From assembly GCA_041662485.1 (NCBI GenBank), contig JBAZSJ010000023.1, forward strand, positions 1-64,000: 64,000 nucleotides of DNA. The letters are read 5' to 3'. The stretch comes from Rariglobus sp041662485 (GTDB lineage: Bacteria; Verrucomicrobiota; Verrucomicrobiia; Opitutales; Opitutaceae). Below, piece by piece: positions 55,021 to 63,479 of this stretch (the first letter of the stretch is position 1; every line of letters starts with the position of its first letter). The notes below the pieces were generated by a model. It saw nothing but the letters and a program-made list of their open reading frames with translations. It was not told where the DNA came from and did not search any database. The position numbers and the translations under genes were made by a program.

Positions 55021-56499
55021 TTATTTGGATTCGCCCGTGCCGGCGTGGGTGAGCGTTTCCCACGCGACGTTGCAGCCGATCGGCCACACGATGTTTTCCG
55101 CCCGGACGCCGGGATCGACCGGAACCCAGGACCAGCCGGGGGCGCCGTTGATCTCTTTTCTAAGGCAGGGCCTGATGACCTTCTCCATGAACGCCCGGGT
55201 CTTGGGGAGGTCCCTTCCCTTGATATTATGGTAGTGGTTGTAGGCGGCCTCCGCGCCGGATTGCACGGGGGTGCCGCGAACGCGATAGAACACGGGGGGG
55301 ATGACCTCGTCGATGCGCAGGCCCGCGTGCAGCTCCATGAACGCGGTGAGACGCCTGGCCTCCAGGCCGTAGAGGTCGATGCCTTGGTTCCAGGCGATTT
55401 CGGCGGAGTTGACGACGCTGGCAAACCCCAGGTCGCAATGTCCCAGGTCCCTGTAGGTTTCCGCGCTCAGGCCGTCGACATACGCGGCGTCCGGAGCCTT
55501 GTTCCAGTGCATGCCGCCCTTGTCCAGGTTGCTCGCCGTTTTGTAGATCGTGCTGTCGTCGCCCAGTTTGTTGGCCTTCATCATGTCGACGACCTCCTTC
55601 TCGCGGAATATCCACGATTTTTTGACATCGGGGAAAAGATTCGCGTCGAGCGCGGCGAGTTCCTCGTTGGTCGGCCTGGTCAGCCAGTAGTCGGGGCGGA
55701 CGGGGTCGGGGCCGTCCGATTGCAGGTAGATCCAGCAGGGGACGTAGCTGACCCAGCGGTGAAGGCCTTCGGTGAAGGCGGCGCGGTCCTCGTTGAACAC
55801 GCCGATGGACATCATGGCTTCGCCGACCGAGAAGAGCCGGTTGCCGTAGGCCGGGCGGTTGTGGAAAATGGGGAGGAACGCCTCGTTCAGCATTTCCGAG
55901 AAACGGGCGATGTCCTCCCGTTTCCATTCCGGCCAGGTGTGGCGGATGATTTCGGCGGCGTTGGTGAACATGGTGGCCAGCCAAGAGGCCTGCAGATACC
56001 AGTTTCCGCCCCGGTTTTCGCGCAGGACGCTCCAGTTGTTGAGAAGGGCGGCGGCGTTGCGGGCGTATCTTTCGTCTCCCGTAAAAACCCACATGAGGGA
56101 CTGGGTGTAGGCCGCCTTGGCGTCCATCGAGGCGCCGGCGACTCCGCCTTCCTCGCCGCCCTTGCCCAGGAAGCCGGAGCTGATCGTGGTGCGCGGGGCG
56201 TGAGGCTTGAAATCGAGGGCGGCCCACGGCGAGGCCTTCATTTGCTCGAAGGCGCTCTTCCAGGGTTCCTCGCCCGCCGCGATTTTCCCCTTAACGAAAT
56301 CAAGGCCCTCCTTGGAGTTCAGCAGCCCGGGATGCTTGAACGCGGCGGGCAGGGCGGGGAGTTTTGTTTCCCTGGGGCGGACCTCCGCCGCGACGGACGG
56401 TGTCGTCGGCGGGGCGTCGGCCGATCGCAGCGACGGCAGGAAAAGCGCCGTGCTTAAGACGGCGAATCCGAGGATCGCGCGGCCGGGTTTGCGGTGCAT
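55021..56499 (-). CDS. Secreted alginate-lyase-family (PL5-like) polysaccharide lyase
   Basis: 492 residues from the ATG at 56499, which opens a signal peptide (RKPGRAILGFAVLSTALFLPSL); earlier ATGs at 56529 and 56526 are possible. The (alpha/alpha)n-barrel Alginate_lyase domain spans about residues 60-400: SLMWVFTGDERYARNAAALLNNWS, RGGNWYLQASWLATMFTNAAEII, and the C-terminal HCDLGFASVVNSAEIAWNQGIDLYG. Enzymes of this fold eliminate across uronic-acid linkages (alginate, and other polyuronates in related groups). The neighbouring epimerase/dehydrogenase and GPH-like importers fit uronate use. Two TTTCTC-N4-GAGAAA-like sites lie between this gene and the divergent PEP-CTERM gene. Confidence 0.8.
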   Translation of the reverse strand: MHRKPGRAILGFAVLSTALFLPSLRSADAPPTTPSVAAEVRPRETKLPALPAAFKHPGLLNSKEGLDFVKGKIAAGEEPWKSAFEQMKASPWAALDFKPHAPRTTISSGFLGKGGEEGGVAGASMDAKAAYTQSLMWVFTGDERYARNAAALLNNWSVLRENRGGNWYLQASWLATMFTNAAEIIRHTWPEWKREDIARFSEMLNEAFLPIFHNRPAYGNRLFSVGEAMMSIGVFNEDRAAFTEGLHRWVSYVPCWIYLQSDGPDPVRPDYWLTRPTNEELAALDANLFPDVKKSWIFREKEVVDMMKANKLGDDSTIYKTASNLDKGGMHWNKAPDAAYVDGLSAETYRDLGHCDLGFASVVNSAEIAWNQGIDLYGLEARRLTAFMELHAGLRIDEVIPPVFYRVRGTPVQSGAEAAYNHYHNIKGRDLPKTRAFMEKVIRPCLRKEINGAPGWSWVPVDPGVRAENIVWPIGCNVAWETLTHAGTGESK

Positions 56500-56575
56500 G
56501 AAGGCGGACGGGGTGGGTAAACGCATCATGCGCCACTGAGTGCCGTCCATCGGGCGCATGTGCAATCGTGTCAAT

Positions 56576-56591
56576 TTTATCACTGGAGAAT
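56576..56591. promoter_or_regulatory. Putative operator TTTATC-ACTG-GAGAAT
   Basis: Matches the perfect inverted repeat TTTCTC-ACTG-GAGAAA (60402-60417) at 14 of 16 positions. 76 bases upstream of the lyase start. Confidence 0.55.
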
Positions 56592-56633
56592 TCGCCGCCT
56601 ATCATGGCGTGCCGCCCGGCGCGGGCCAAGGGG

Positions 56634-56649
56634 ATTCTCCAGAGCGAAT
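56634..56649. promoter_or_regulatory. Putative operator ATTCTC-CAGA-GCGAAT
   Basis: Same spacing and symmetry as the 56576 site, 43 bases beyond it (four helical turns plus) and 96 bases upstream of the PEP-CTERM ATG. A weaker match, but symmetric: ATTC-GCGAAT arms. Confidence 0.45.
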
Positions 56650-56745
56650 GGGGGCGGTCTTGTTTCAGGCGGGTTCGGGCGCAATGGTCTCCCGGGTCAG
56701 GCGGCCACGGCCGTGTTTGATCCCCTCCAATACCCCCCACGCAAC

Positions 56746-57927
56746 ATGAACAGAAAAATCTCCAGGTCCCCCGACTTTCGCTTCATCGGTCTCGCGTCGC
56801 GGATCACGGCCCTGCTGGCCGCGGTGTCCGCGACATCCGGCGCCTTCGCGACCGATCTGATCAAGGCCGACAACACGACCGAGCTCGGCACCGTCGGCTC
56901 CTACGCCGCCCCGAACGACACGGCCGTCCCCACCACAAGCGACAGGATCGTGTTCGACGGCACGCTGGTGACCAACTCGACGTTTTCCTGGACCAACAAC
57001 CGGTCCGTGCAGGGCGTCAAACTGAACGATCCCGCCAACGCGGTCACGGTCAACCTGTCCGGCGCGACCTTCAATTTGAACAACCTCGCGGGCAACGTCA
57101 CCGTGATCGACCTGTCCTCCGCGACCAAGAACCTTACGTTCGCCGCGTCCAGCACCGCCGCCCTCCTTCAGGTTCGCGGCTCCAGCACTTCCGGGGGCGC
57201 CTTTGTTTCCGTCGGGAGCGGGGCGACCCTGACGATCCAATCGAATTTCAATTATAACAACGGCACCGGCACCCCGACCATCCGCCTTACGGGTGCGGGC
57301 AATTTCACGGTGAACGGCACCAATGGCAGAATCTCGGACAAGACGGCGGGCACCGCCCTCACCGCGTTCAGTCTGGACAACACCTTCGCCGGAACCGCCA
57401 CCTTTTCCAATGCCAACACCTACAGCGGCGGCACGAGCATCAGCGGCGGCACTCTCGTCGCGGGTGTGGCCGGCGCGGTTGGCGGCGGCGGCGTCACGGT
57501 CGGCGGCGGCACGCTCGACCTGAACGGGTCGGGGATCGTCAATCTGACTCTGGCAGCCAACAAGGACTTCGCCTTCACCAGCGGCACGCTGAAGTTCAAC
57601 CTCGGCACCAGCTACGACCAGATCACCGGAAGCGGCACCGGCAAATTCAACCTGACCGGCGGCGCCTTTGCGATTACCCAGGGCGCCGGATTCGACTACG
57701 GCGTGGTTTACCAGGTCTTCAGCGGATTCACCAGCGGCACCTCGACCGTGAGCGGCCTCAGCTTCACCGGCTTCGACACAGGCGCCTACACGGCGAGCCT
57801 CAACAACCTCGGCCAGCTCTCGTTTTCGGCCATCTCCATTCCCGAGCCTTCGACTTATGCCGCCATCGCCGGATTTTTTGTCCTCGCGGGCACCGTCGGG
57901 CGCCGACGCCTGAAGCGCGGCGTCTGA
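56746..57927 (+). CDS. PEP-CTERM beta-strand-repeat surface protein
   Basis: 393 residues from the ATG at 56746; signal segment ITALLAAVSATSGAFA. A Gly/Thr/Asn-rich beta-helix with one clear autotransporter-associated strand unit (FSNANTYSGGTSISGGTLVAG, near residue 225) and C-terminal IPEPSTYAAIAGFFVLAGTV then GRRRLKRG, a PEP-CTERM sorting signal. Less than half the length of the protein at 22925-25639 but of the same type. Divergent from the PL5-type lyase and upstream of the epimerase gene by 22 bases, so it is part of the uronate cluster; an adhesin or substrate-tethering role is inference. Confidence 0.85.
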   Translation: MNRKISRSPDFRFIGLASRITALLAAVSATSGAFATDLIKADNTTELGTVGSYAAPNDTAVPTTSDRIVFDGTLVTNSTFSWTNNRSVQGVKLNDPANAVTVNLSGATFNLNNLAGNVTVIDLSSATKNLTFAASSTAALLQVRGSSTSGGAFVSVGSGATLTIQSNFNYNNGTGTPTIRLTGAGNFTVNGTNGRISDKTAGTALTAFSLDNTFAGTATFSNANTYSGGTSISGGTLVAGVAGAVGGGGVTVGGGTLDLNGSGIVNLTLAANKDFAFTSGTLKFNLGTSYDQITGSGTGKFNLTGGAFAITQGAGFDYGVVYQVFSGFTSGTSTVSGLSFTGFDTGAYTASLNNLGQLSFSAISIPEPSTYAAIAGFFVLAGTVGRRRLKRGV

Positions 57928-57949
57928 TCTCCGCCGCTCGCAAAAAATC

Positions 57950-58711
57950 ATGCCCGGAGAAAAGCCAGCGAGAAGACTGTTGATCACGGGCGCAGCCGGC
58001 TATCTGGGCCGGTCCCTGTGCGAGGTGCTGGCGGACGACTTTGATCTGGTGCGCATGGATGTGACCGAGGTTCCGGGCGCGGGAAAATCAATCCGCGGCT
58101 CGGTCACGGATGTGGGGTTGTTAAACCGCGCCTGTTCACAGGTGGACGCCGTCGTTCTGGCCCACATGGCTCCAAACCGCACGGATGCGTATGACTGGCC
58201 GGATGTCTGCATGGACATCAACGTGAAAGGCGTGGCCTTGGCGCTTGAGGCGGCCGTGCGGCACGGCATCAAGCGCGTGGTGCTGATTTCCAGCGTTTCG
58301 GTCGTCTGGGGGCATGTGTTGGAAAACACGTTTCTTGGGCGCGATCTGCCTCCGTGTCCTGTCGAGATGTATGGCATGACCAAGGTGCTGCAGGAGGACA
58401 CCGCGCGGCTTTACCACCAGATGAAGGGGCTGGAAATCGCGGTGCTGAGGCCGGCCTACATCCTGCGGGAGGATTCCCTGGTCAACAAATACGGCGAGAC
58501 CAGCCGCAGCGTGACCTGGCAGTGCATCGACCCGCGGGACATCGCCCGCGCGGTGCGGGGCGCGCTCCGAGTCGCCGATCTCGGCTACGAGGTTTTTTAT
58601 CTGATGGCGGGGCCCGGGGCCGAGTCTCGCGCGGATGTCGCCCATACGCGGGAGTGTCTGGGCTGGGAGCCGGAGCATCGCTTCGCGGGAATACCCGTGG
58701 AAGTGTTGTGA
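57950..58711 (+). CDS. NAD-dependent epimerase/dehydratase (uronate-dehydrogenase-like SDR)
   Basis: 253 residues. Extended-SDR Rossmann motif LLITGAAGYLGRSL (residues 10-23), active-site Tyr-x3-Lys as EMYGMTKVLQEDTARL with the Ser of LISSVSVVWG upstream. Short length and the absence of a nucleotide-sugar pocket resemble uronate dehydrogenases (Udh), which oxidise free galacturonate or glucuronate to the lactone. The cytosolic step would follow import by the MFS proteins of products from the lyase. Alternative: a sugar epimerase. Co-directional with the PEP-CTERM and SGNH genes. Confidence 0.75.
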   Translation: MPGEKPARRLLITGAAGYLGRSLCEVLADDFDLVRMDVTEVPGAGKSIRGSVTDVGLLNRACSQVDAVVLAHMAPNRTDAYDWPDVCMDINVKGVALALEAAVRHGIKRVVLISSVSVVWGHVLENTFLGRDLPPCPVEMYGMTKVLQEDTARLYHQMKGLEIAVLRPAYILREDSLVNKYGETSRSVTWQCIDPRDIARAVRGALRVADLGYEVFYLMAGPGAESRADVAHTRECLGWEPEHRFAGIPVEVL

Positions 58712-58772
58712 ACCACGCGGCGGTCGAGAGCCGGGCGCCCGCCAGCGAGACGCCGCCGGTCCGCATGATCCA

Positions 58773-59546
58773 ATGAAACACCCTGTCATCCCGATCCTCG
58801 TCTTCGCTTTTTTATCCGTTCCGGCCTGCCTTATGGCGGGCAATCCGGTGGAGCCGCCGGCGGTGCGGCCGGCCAAGGAGCCCCCGGATGCTCCGGCGGT
58901 CAAACTCGACAAGGAGGGAAAGCCGAGCGAGGTCTTTCTCGCCGCCCACGGGTCGTTTTTGCAACGGGCGAAACAAGGGCCCGTCGATCTGCTTTTCATC
59001 GGGGATTCGATCACGGCCGGATGGGCAAGCTCCGGCAAGCAGGCGTGGGCGCGGCACTATGCCGGGCTCAACGCCGCCAATTTTGGCGTGGGCGGAGATC
59101 GCACGCAGAATGTCCTGTGGAGAATCGGGCACGACGAGCTTGCCGCCATTTCGCCCAGGGTGGTGGTGCTGCTGATCGGGGTGAACAATGGCGGCAAGCC
59201 GGATGTGTTTCCGGGGATATCGAAGATCGTCTCTGAAATCCGCGGCCGGCTGCCGGCATCCCGGGTGTTGCTGCTCGGCGTGTTTCCGCATGGCAACGAT
59301 CCTGCGGACGCGCCCTGGATTCCGCGGGCGCGCGCGGCCATCGTGGAGCTCAACAGGCTCCTGGCTTCGCTGGATGACGGCGGGCATGTCCGTTTCCTGG
59401 ACATAGGCGGCAGTTTCCTCGATGCCTCCGGCTCGATCAGCAAAGAGATCATGCCCGACGGCCTTCATCCGGGGCCCAAGGGCTATCAAATCTGGGCTGA
59501 GGCGATGCAGCCCTTGTTGGATGAGATGCTGGCGGCCGGCAAGTAG
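58773..59546 (+). CDS. Secreted SGNH/GDSL-family hydrolase
   Basis: 257 residues; signal peptide KHPVIPILVFAFLSVPACLMA from the ATG at 58773. SGNH blocks in order: I LLFIGDSITAGW (Ser), II NFGVGGDRTQNVLWRI (Gly), III VVVLLIGVNN (Asn), V DGLHPGPKGYQIWAEAM (Asp and His). Closest in pattern to platelet-activating-factor acetylhydrolase-like carbohydrate deacetylases. In this setting it may remove O-acetyl groups from the uronan attacked by the lyase. Follows the epimerase gene by 61 bases on the same strand. Confidence 0.87.
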   Translation: MKHPVIPILVFAFLSVPACLMAGNPVEPPAVRPAKEPPDAPAVKLDKEGKPSEVFLAAHGSFLQRAKQGPVDLLFIGDSITAGWASSGKQAWARHYAGLNAANFGVGGDRTQNVLWRIGHDELAAISPRVVVLLIGVNNGGKPDVFPGISKIVSEIRGRLPASRVLLLGVFPHGNDPADAPWIPRARAAIVELNRLLASLDDGGHVRFLDIGGSFLDASGSISKEIMPDGLHPGPKGYQIWAEAMQPLLDEMLAAGK

Positions 59547-59609
59547 GGGCCGACCGCTTGATCGAACGCGGCGGCGTCTCGTCATGTCTCCATGACATGC
59601 GGAGTTCGG

Positions 59610-60323
59610 TCAATCGCCGCCGCCGCCCTGCCAGTCCCACATGCCGTCGCGGATGTCGTCTTGTTTGAGCGCGGACACGTGCCCGTCCACGAAGAGGACG
59701 TTGGCCGTGCCGCCGTTGTGGCGAAAGTCGATGTATTCGACGCCCTTGACCGCGTTGAAGGCCCATTGGCTGCCGCCGGGGGCGGAACTGGCGAGGCGTC
59801 CGTCGAAGAGCATGATCTTGCGGGCGGGCGCCTCCACGTTGCGCAGGGGCATGGACCAGCTATAGGTGATCTTGCCGGTGGCGGGGTCGGTGTTTTGGTT
59901 GGAGTGGTCCGTGTCCAGCCAGGAGTTCATGCTGTAGGTGGAGCGACCGTAGGCCGAATCGTCATAGGGCAGGCTGGGGCAGCTGATGGGAAAGGCGGTC
60001 TTAACGTCCGAGTTGTTCTTCACCGGGATGGCGCTGATGTAGGGCTGTATTTCCAGGGTCCACGTCACGCTGGGGGCCATGCCGCGATGTTCCGCCGCGT
60101 AGAGGTTGATGCCCATCGCGCATTGGCGGAGGTTGCTGCTGCATTGCGCCCTGAGAGCCCCTCCTTTCACCGTGCCAATGATCGGAAAAATCAGAGCCGC
60201 GAGAATGCCGATGATTGCTATGCACACGAGCAACTCGGTCAGAGTAAAGGCGGCGGTCCGCTTCTTCCCCGACGGGGAATGATCCGAAGACGCGCGGTGG
60301 CGGCTGGCGGCGGCGGTGTTCAT
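59610..60323 (-). CDS. Type II pseudopilin-like protein with H-X9-DG C-terminus
   Basis: 237 residues from the ATG at 60323. A charged leader (SGKKRTA) precedes the prepilin site AFTLTELLVCIAIIGILAALIFPII: cleavage would fall before Phe with Glu at +5, the GFTLIE pattern with Ala for Gly. The globular part ends RHNGGTANVLFVDGHVSALK, the H-x9-DG motif of verrucomicrobial and planctomycetal secreted pilin-like proteins. Processed by prepilin peptidase and held at the inner membrane or periplasm; role unknown. It sits alone on the minus strand among uronate genes, with the perfect motif at 60402-60417 79 bases upstream. Confidence 0.85.
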   Translation of the reverse strand: MNTAAASRHRASSDHSPSGKKRTAAFTLTELLVCIAIIGILAALIFPIIGTVKGGALRAQCSSNLRQCAMGINLYAAEHRGMAPSVTWTLEIQPYISAIPVKNNSDVKTAFPISCPSLPYDDSAYGRSTYSMNSWLDTDHSNQNTDPATGKITYSWSMPLRNVEAPARKIMLFDGRLASSAPGGSQWAFNAVKGVEYIDFRHNGGTANVLFVDGHVSALKQDDIRDGMWDWQGGGGD

Positions 60324-60401
60324 GGGGCGAGGGCGGGCGAGGTAATCCGGGTGACGGAACACAGGTAATCGACGCGGGCGGGTGCCCGCAAGGACCGCAA
60401 A

Positions 60402-60417
60402 TTTCTCACTGGAGAAA
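60402..60417. promoter_or_regulatory. Perfect inverted repeat TTTCTC-ACTG-GAGAAA
   Basis: Perfect 6-bp arms around ACTG, 79 bases upstream of the pseudopilin ATG. Related sites lie at 56576, 56634 and 61908. Best-preserved copy, so used here as the consensus. Confidence 0.65.
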
Positions 60418-60455
60418 CAGGGTTTTCAAATGGGACCGTGGTTCAGCGTTCCGTG

Positions 60456-61862
60456 CTACAGGGGCGCGGCGTAGTTTTTAGGGCCGCCGAGCCGCATGAA
60501 TTTCCGGTGGACCACCAGGGCGGTCGAAAGCGCGGCCAGAGCCAGCAGGCCGGCGATGAGAAACGTGTAGGAGTAGATCTTTCCGGTTTGGTCGATGACC
60601 AGCCCCACCAAGGGGGCCAGCACCATGTTGCAGGGGGCCATGAGCATGGCGACGGCCGAGGCGTATTGGGCGTATCGCTCCCGGGGGAACAGCCGTTGGC
60701 CGAGCGAGGCGGCGCTGGTGGCATAGCAGCCCGAGAGGACGCCGTGCGCCACCCAGGCGATGATGAAGGTATCGGCCGTGTTCGCGTAAATCCATGCCCA
60801 GGCGGCCACCGCGGCGTAGCCCGCCAGCGAGACCATCGTCATGCGCAGCGGGTGAAAACGGTCGGCGAGCCAGCCGAGGGGATAGGAGAGGCAGAGCGAG
60901 ATCAGAAAAGTGAGCGCGAGGCATTTGCCGTAGGTGTCCATGCTCACCCCGAGGCTGCGTCCGTAGGGGATGGCGAATACGTTGACGGGGGACACCGCCA
61001 TCCAGGCGGCGGTCATCAGGATGAAAACCGAAAGGTAATACGGCTTGGCGAAGCATTCGCGGAGATACGTCCGGGAGCCGCGCCAAAACCCGGCGACAAC
61101 CCCCGGGGCGCCCGGCTCGACGGGCGGGGGCGGCGGGTAGGAGCCTTCCTTGACCTTGACGCACACCCACATGAAGGCCGCGCCGTAAAAGACCCCGATG
61201 ACGGCCATGATGAGCGTGAAGTGGTCGGGCACCTTGCCGATGATCCAAAAGTTGAAGATCATTCCGTCGATCAGGCTCACGGCGCGGAACAGGCCGTAGA
61301 ACCTGCCGAGCAGCTCCTTCGGGACCACGTCGTTGATGAGAGCTCCAAAAAGCGACGAACCCGCGATGGTGGCGAATTCGAAGGCGGCCCAGAACACGCC
61401 GAAGCACACGACGGAGACGAGCATTTCGCTTTGTCCGGGGAAGTGGGAGTGGACCCATTTGGCGACGATCGGCGCGCAGGCCAGGCCGATCATGCCGACG
61501 GCGGCGAGGGGGGTGGTGATGAGCAGAAACGGGATGCGTCGTCCCCAGCGGCCGCGATGACGGTCGGACTTCACGCTCATGATCGGGACGAGAAGGAAGG
61601 AGACGGCCGCCGGGAACGAGGTGAGCAGCAGGCCGAAGAGGAGATTGGGCACGTCCAGATGGTTGAGATACCACTGGGCCATCGGTCCGACCGAGCGGTC
61701 GCGCATGGACCAGGCGAAGTCGCCCAGAAGCAGCCAGAAAAACAAGGCGACGAGGCCCGCTGTGGTGTAGGTGAGCGTGCCGACGGACCAGGTTTTTGCG
61801 GCCGAGGGGGCGTCCGGGGCGAGGGCGTCGGTCGTCAAGGGGTCGGGGGTCCGGCGGAGCAT
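60456..61862 (-). CDS. MFS sugar/uronate transporter (GPH-like), paralogue 1
   Basis: 468 residues, about 12 membrane segments. The cytoplasmic loop between helices 2 and 3, SVKSDRHRGRWGRRIPFLLIT, is the signature of MFS/GPH (glycoside-pentoside-hexuronide) symporters; LGRFYGLFRAVSLIDGMIFNFWIIGKVPDHF follows in pieces. A Pro-rich segment (YPPPPPVEPGAP) forms the central loop. About three quarters identical to the product of 61956-63371, placed head-to-tail 93 bases upstream. Context suggests cation-coupled import of uronates or oligosaccharides. A TCTG-GAGAAA half-conserved motif lies 46 bases upstream. Confidence 0.87.
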   Translation of the reverse strand: MLRRTPDPLTTDALAPDAPSAAKTWSVGTLTYTTAGLVALFFWLLLGDFAWSMRDRSVGPMAQWYLNHLDVPNLLFGLLLTSFPAAVSFLLVPIMSVKSDRHRGRWGRRIPFLLITTPLAAVGMIGLACAPIVAKWVHSHFPGQSEMLVSVVCFGVFWAAFEFATIAGSSLFGALINDVVPKELLGRFYGLFRAVSLIDGMIFNFWIIGKVPDHFTLIMAVIGVFYGAAFMWVCVKVKEGSYPPPPPVEPGAPGVVAGFWRGSRTYLRECFAKPYYLSVFILMTAAWMAVSPVNVFAIPYGRSLGVSMDTYGKCLALTFLISLCLSYPLGWLADRFHPLRMTMVSLAGYAAVAAWAWIYANTADTFIIAWVAHGVLSGCYATSAASLGQRLFPRERYAQYASAVAMLMAPCNMVLAPLVGLVIDQTGKIYSYTFLIAGLLALAALSTALVVHRKFMRLGGPKNYAAPL

Positions 61863-61907
61863 GGGTGCATAACCGGAGGGTGTTCCGGACGGCGCAAGCC
61901 GGCGAGC

Positions 61908-61923
61908 GCTCTCTCTGGAGAAA
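61908..61923. promoter_or_regulatory. Partial operator GCTCTC-TCTG-GAGAAA
   Basis: Right arm perfect and left arm 4 of 6 against TTTCTC-N4-GAGAAA. Lies between the two transporter genes, upstream of paralogue 1. Confidence 0.4.
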
Positions 61924-61955
61924 TACGGCGGATTATCGTGACGGTGCCGGTTGCG

Positions 61956-63371
61956 TCACACGGGAGCGACGTAGCCCTTGGGGCCGCCGAGGTTCATGAA
62001 CTGCCGGTGCACCACCAGCGCCATCGCCAAGCCGGTGAGCGCGAGCAGGCCGCCGGCGAGGAAGGTGTATTGATAGATTTTCCCCGTCTGGTCGATGAAG
62101 AGGCCCATCATCGGGGCCAGCGTCATGTTGCAGGGAGCCATCACCATGGCGGAGGCGGAGGCGTATTGGGCGAATTTTTCCCGCGGATAAAGGCGCTGGC
62201 CGAGCGACGCGGCGCTGGTGAAGAAGCAGCCCGAGAGAACGCCGTGCGCGACCCAGGCGATGAGAAACCTATCGGGGGTCGTCGCGTAAAACCATCCCCA
62301 TGCCGCGACCATCGCGTAGCCCAGCAGCGAGGCCATCGCCATGCGCAACGGGTGAAAGGCGTCGACCAGCCAGCCGATGAAATAGGAAAGGCAGAGCGAG
62401 ATAAGGAAGGTGAGCGCGAGGCACTTCCCGTAGGTGTCCATGTTGACCCCGAGGCTGCGCGCGTAGGGGATGGCAAAAACATTGATGGGGCTGAACGCCA
62501 GAAAGGAGGCGGTCACCATGAGGAACACCGAGAGGTAATAGGGCTTGGAGAAACACTCGCGGAAATACTTCAGCGAGCCGCGTCCGAATCCCTGGAGGGC
62601 GGTTTGCGCGGTCGCGTCGCGGGGAGGAGGCGGCGGGTAGCCGCCCTCCTTGATCTTCAGGCACACCCAGGTGAAGGCGACGCCGTAGACGACGCCGACG
62701 ATGCCCATGATCAACGTGTAGTGCTCGGGCACCTTGCCGATGATCCAGAAGTTGAAGATCATGCCATCGATGAGGCTCACGGCGCGGAACAGGCCGTAGA
62801 AACGCCCGAGCAGTTCCTTCGGAACCACGTCGTTGACGAGGCCGCCAAAGACCGCCCCGCCGATGATGGTCGCGAGTTCGAAGGCTGCCCAGAAGACGCC
62901 GAAGCAGACGACCGACACAACCATCTCGCTTTGTTCCGGGAAGCGGGAGTGAACCCATTTGGCGAGCACGGGGGAGAAGGCCAGGCCGATCATGCCGAGG
63001 GCGGCGAAGGGGGTCGTGAAGAGCAGGAACGGGATGCGCCGGCCCCATTTGCTCCGGTGGTGGTCGGACTTCACGCTGATGATCGGCATGAGCACAAAGG
63101 AGAGGGCGGCGGGAAACGAGCTGAGCAACAGGCCGAACAGGACGCTCGGGACGTTCAGGTGGTTGAGATACCAGTGCGTCATCGGCCCGATCGAGCGTTC
63201 GCGCATGGACCAGACGAAGTCGCCGAGAAGCAGCCAGCAGAAGAGGGCGACGAGGCCCGCGCTCGTGTAGGTGAGTGTGCCGACCTTCCAGGTTTTGACG
63301 GCAGGAGCGGTTGGTGGCGAAGGGGCCAAGGGCTCTTGCGAAGGGGCAGGTGTGGACGGGGTGGGGAGCAT
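61956..63371 (-). CDS. MFS sugar/uronate transporter (GPH-like), paralogue 2
   Basis: 471 residues, same topology and signature loop (SVKSDHHRSKWGRRIPFLLFT), central PPPPPRDATAQT loop and C-terminus FMNLGGPKGYVAPV parallel to the neighbour's FMRLGGPKNYAAPL. A tandem duplication of one transporter gene is the simple reading; differences concentrate in the periplasmic loops and the central loop. No close match of the TTTCTC-N4-GAGAAA motif is visible before its ATG at 63371. Confidence 0.87.
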   Translation of the reverse strand: MLPTPSTPAPSQEPLAPSPPTAPAVKTWKVGTLTYTSAGLVALFCWLLLGDFVWSMRERSIGPMTHWYLNHLNVPSVLFGLLLSSFPAALSFVLMPIISVKSDHHRSKWGRRIPFLLFTTPFAALGMIGLAFSPVLAKWVHSRFPEQSEMVVSVVCFGVFWAAFELATIIGGAVFGGLVNDVVPKELLGRFYGLFRAVSLIDGMIFNFWIIGKVPEHYTLIMGIVGVVYGVAFTWVCLKIKEGGYPPPPPRDATAQTALQGFGRGSLKYFRECFSKPYYLSVFLMVTASFLAFSPINVFAIPYARSLGVNMDTYGKCLALTFLISLCLSYFIGWLVDAFHPLRMAMASLLGYAMVAAWGWFYATTPDRFLIAWVAHGVLSGCFFTSAASLGQRLYPREKFAQYASASAMVMAPCNMTLAPMMGLFIDQTGKIYQYTFLAGGLLALTGLAMALVVHRQFMNLGGPKGYVAPV

Positions 63372-63479
63372 TGTTCGGGTGGGGCGGGGCCGAAGGAGGA
63401 AAACGGGTTCTGACGAGAGTCGCGGGCGTGCGGCCGGCGGGCAAAGCCGCCTTGGGGTTACGCGTAAACCTAAACGGTC

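Noticed and set aside
60438..63413. 991-codon plus-strand open frame opposite the transporters
   Set aside because: His/Asp/Gly/Arg-rich mirror of two clear membrane proteins; typical antisense shadow in GC-rich DNA.
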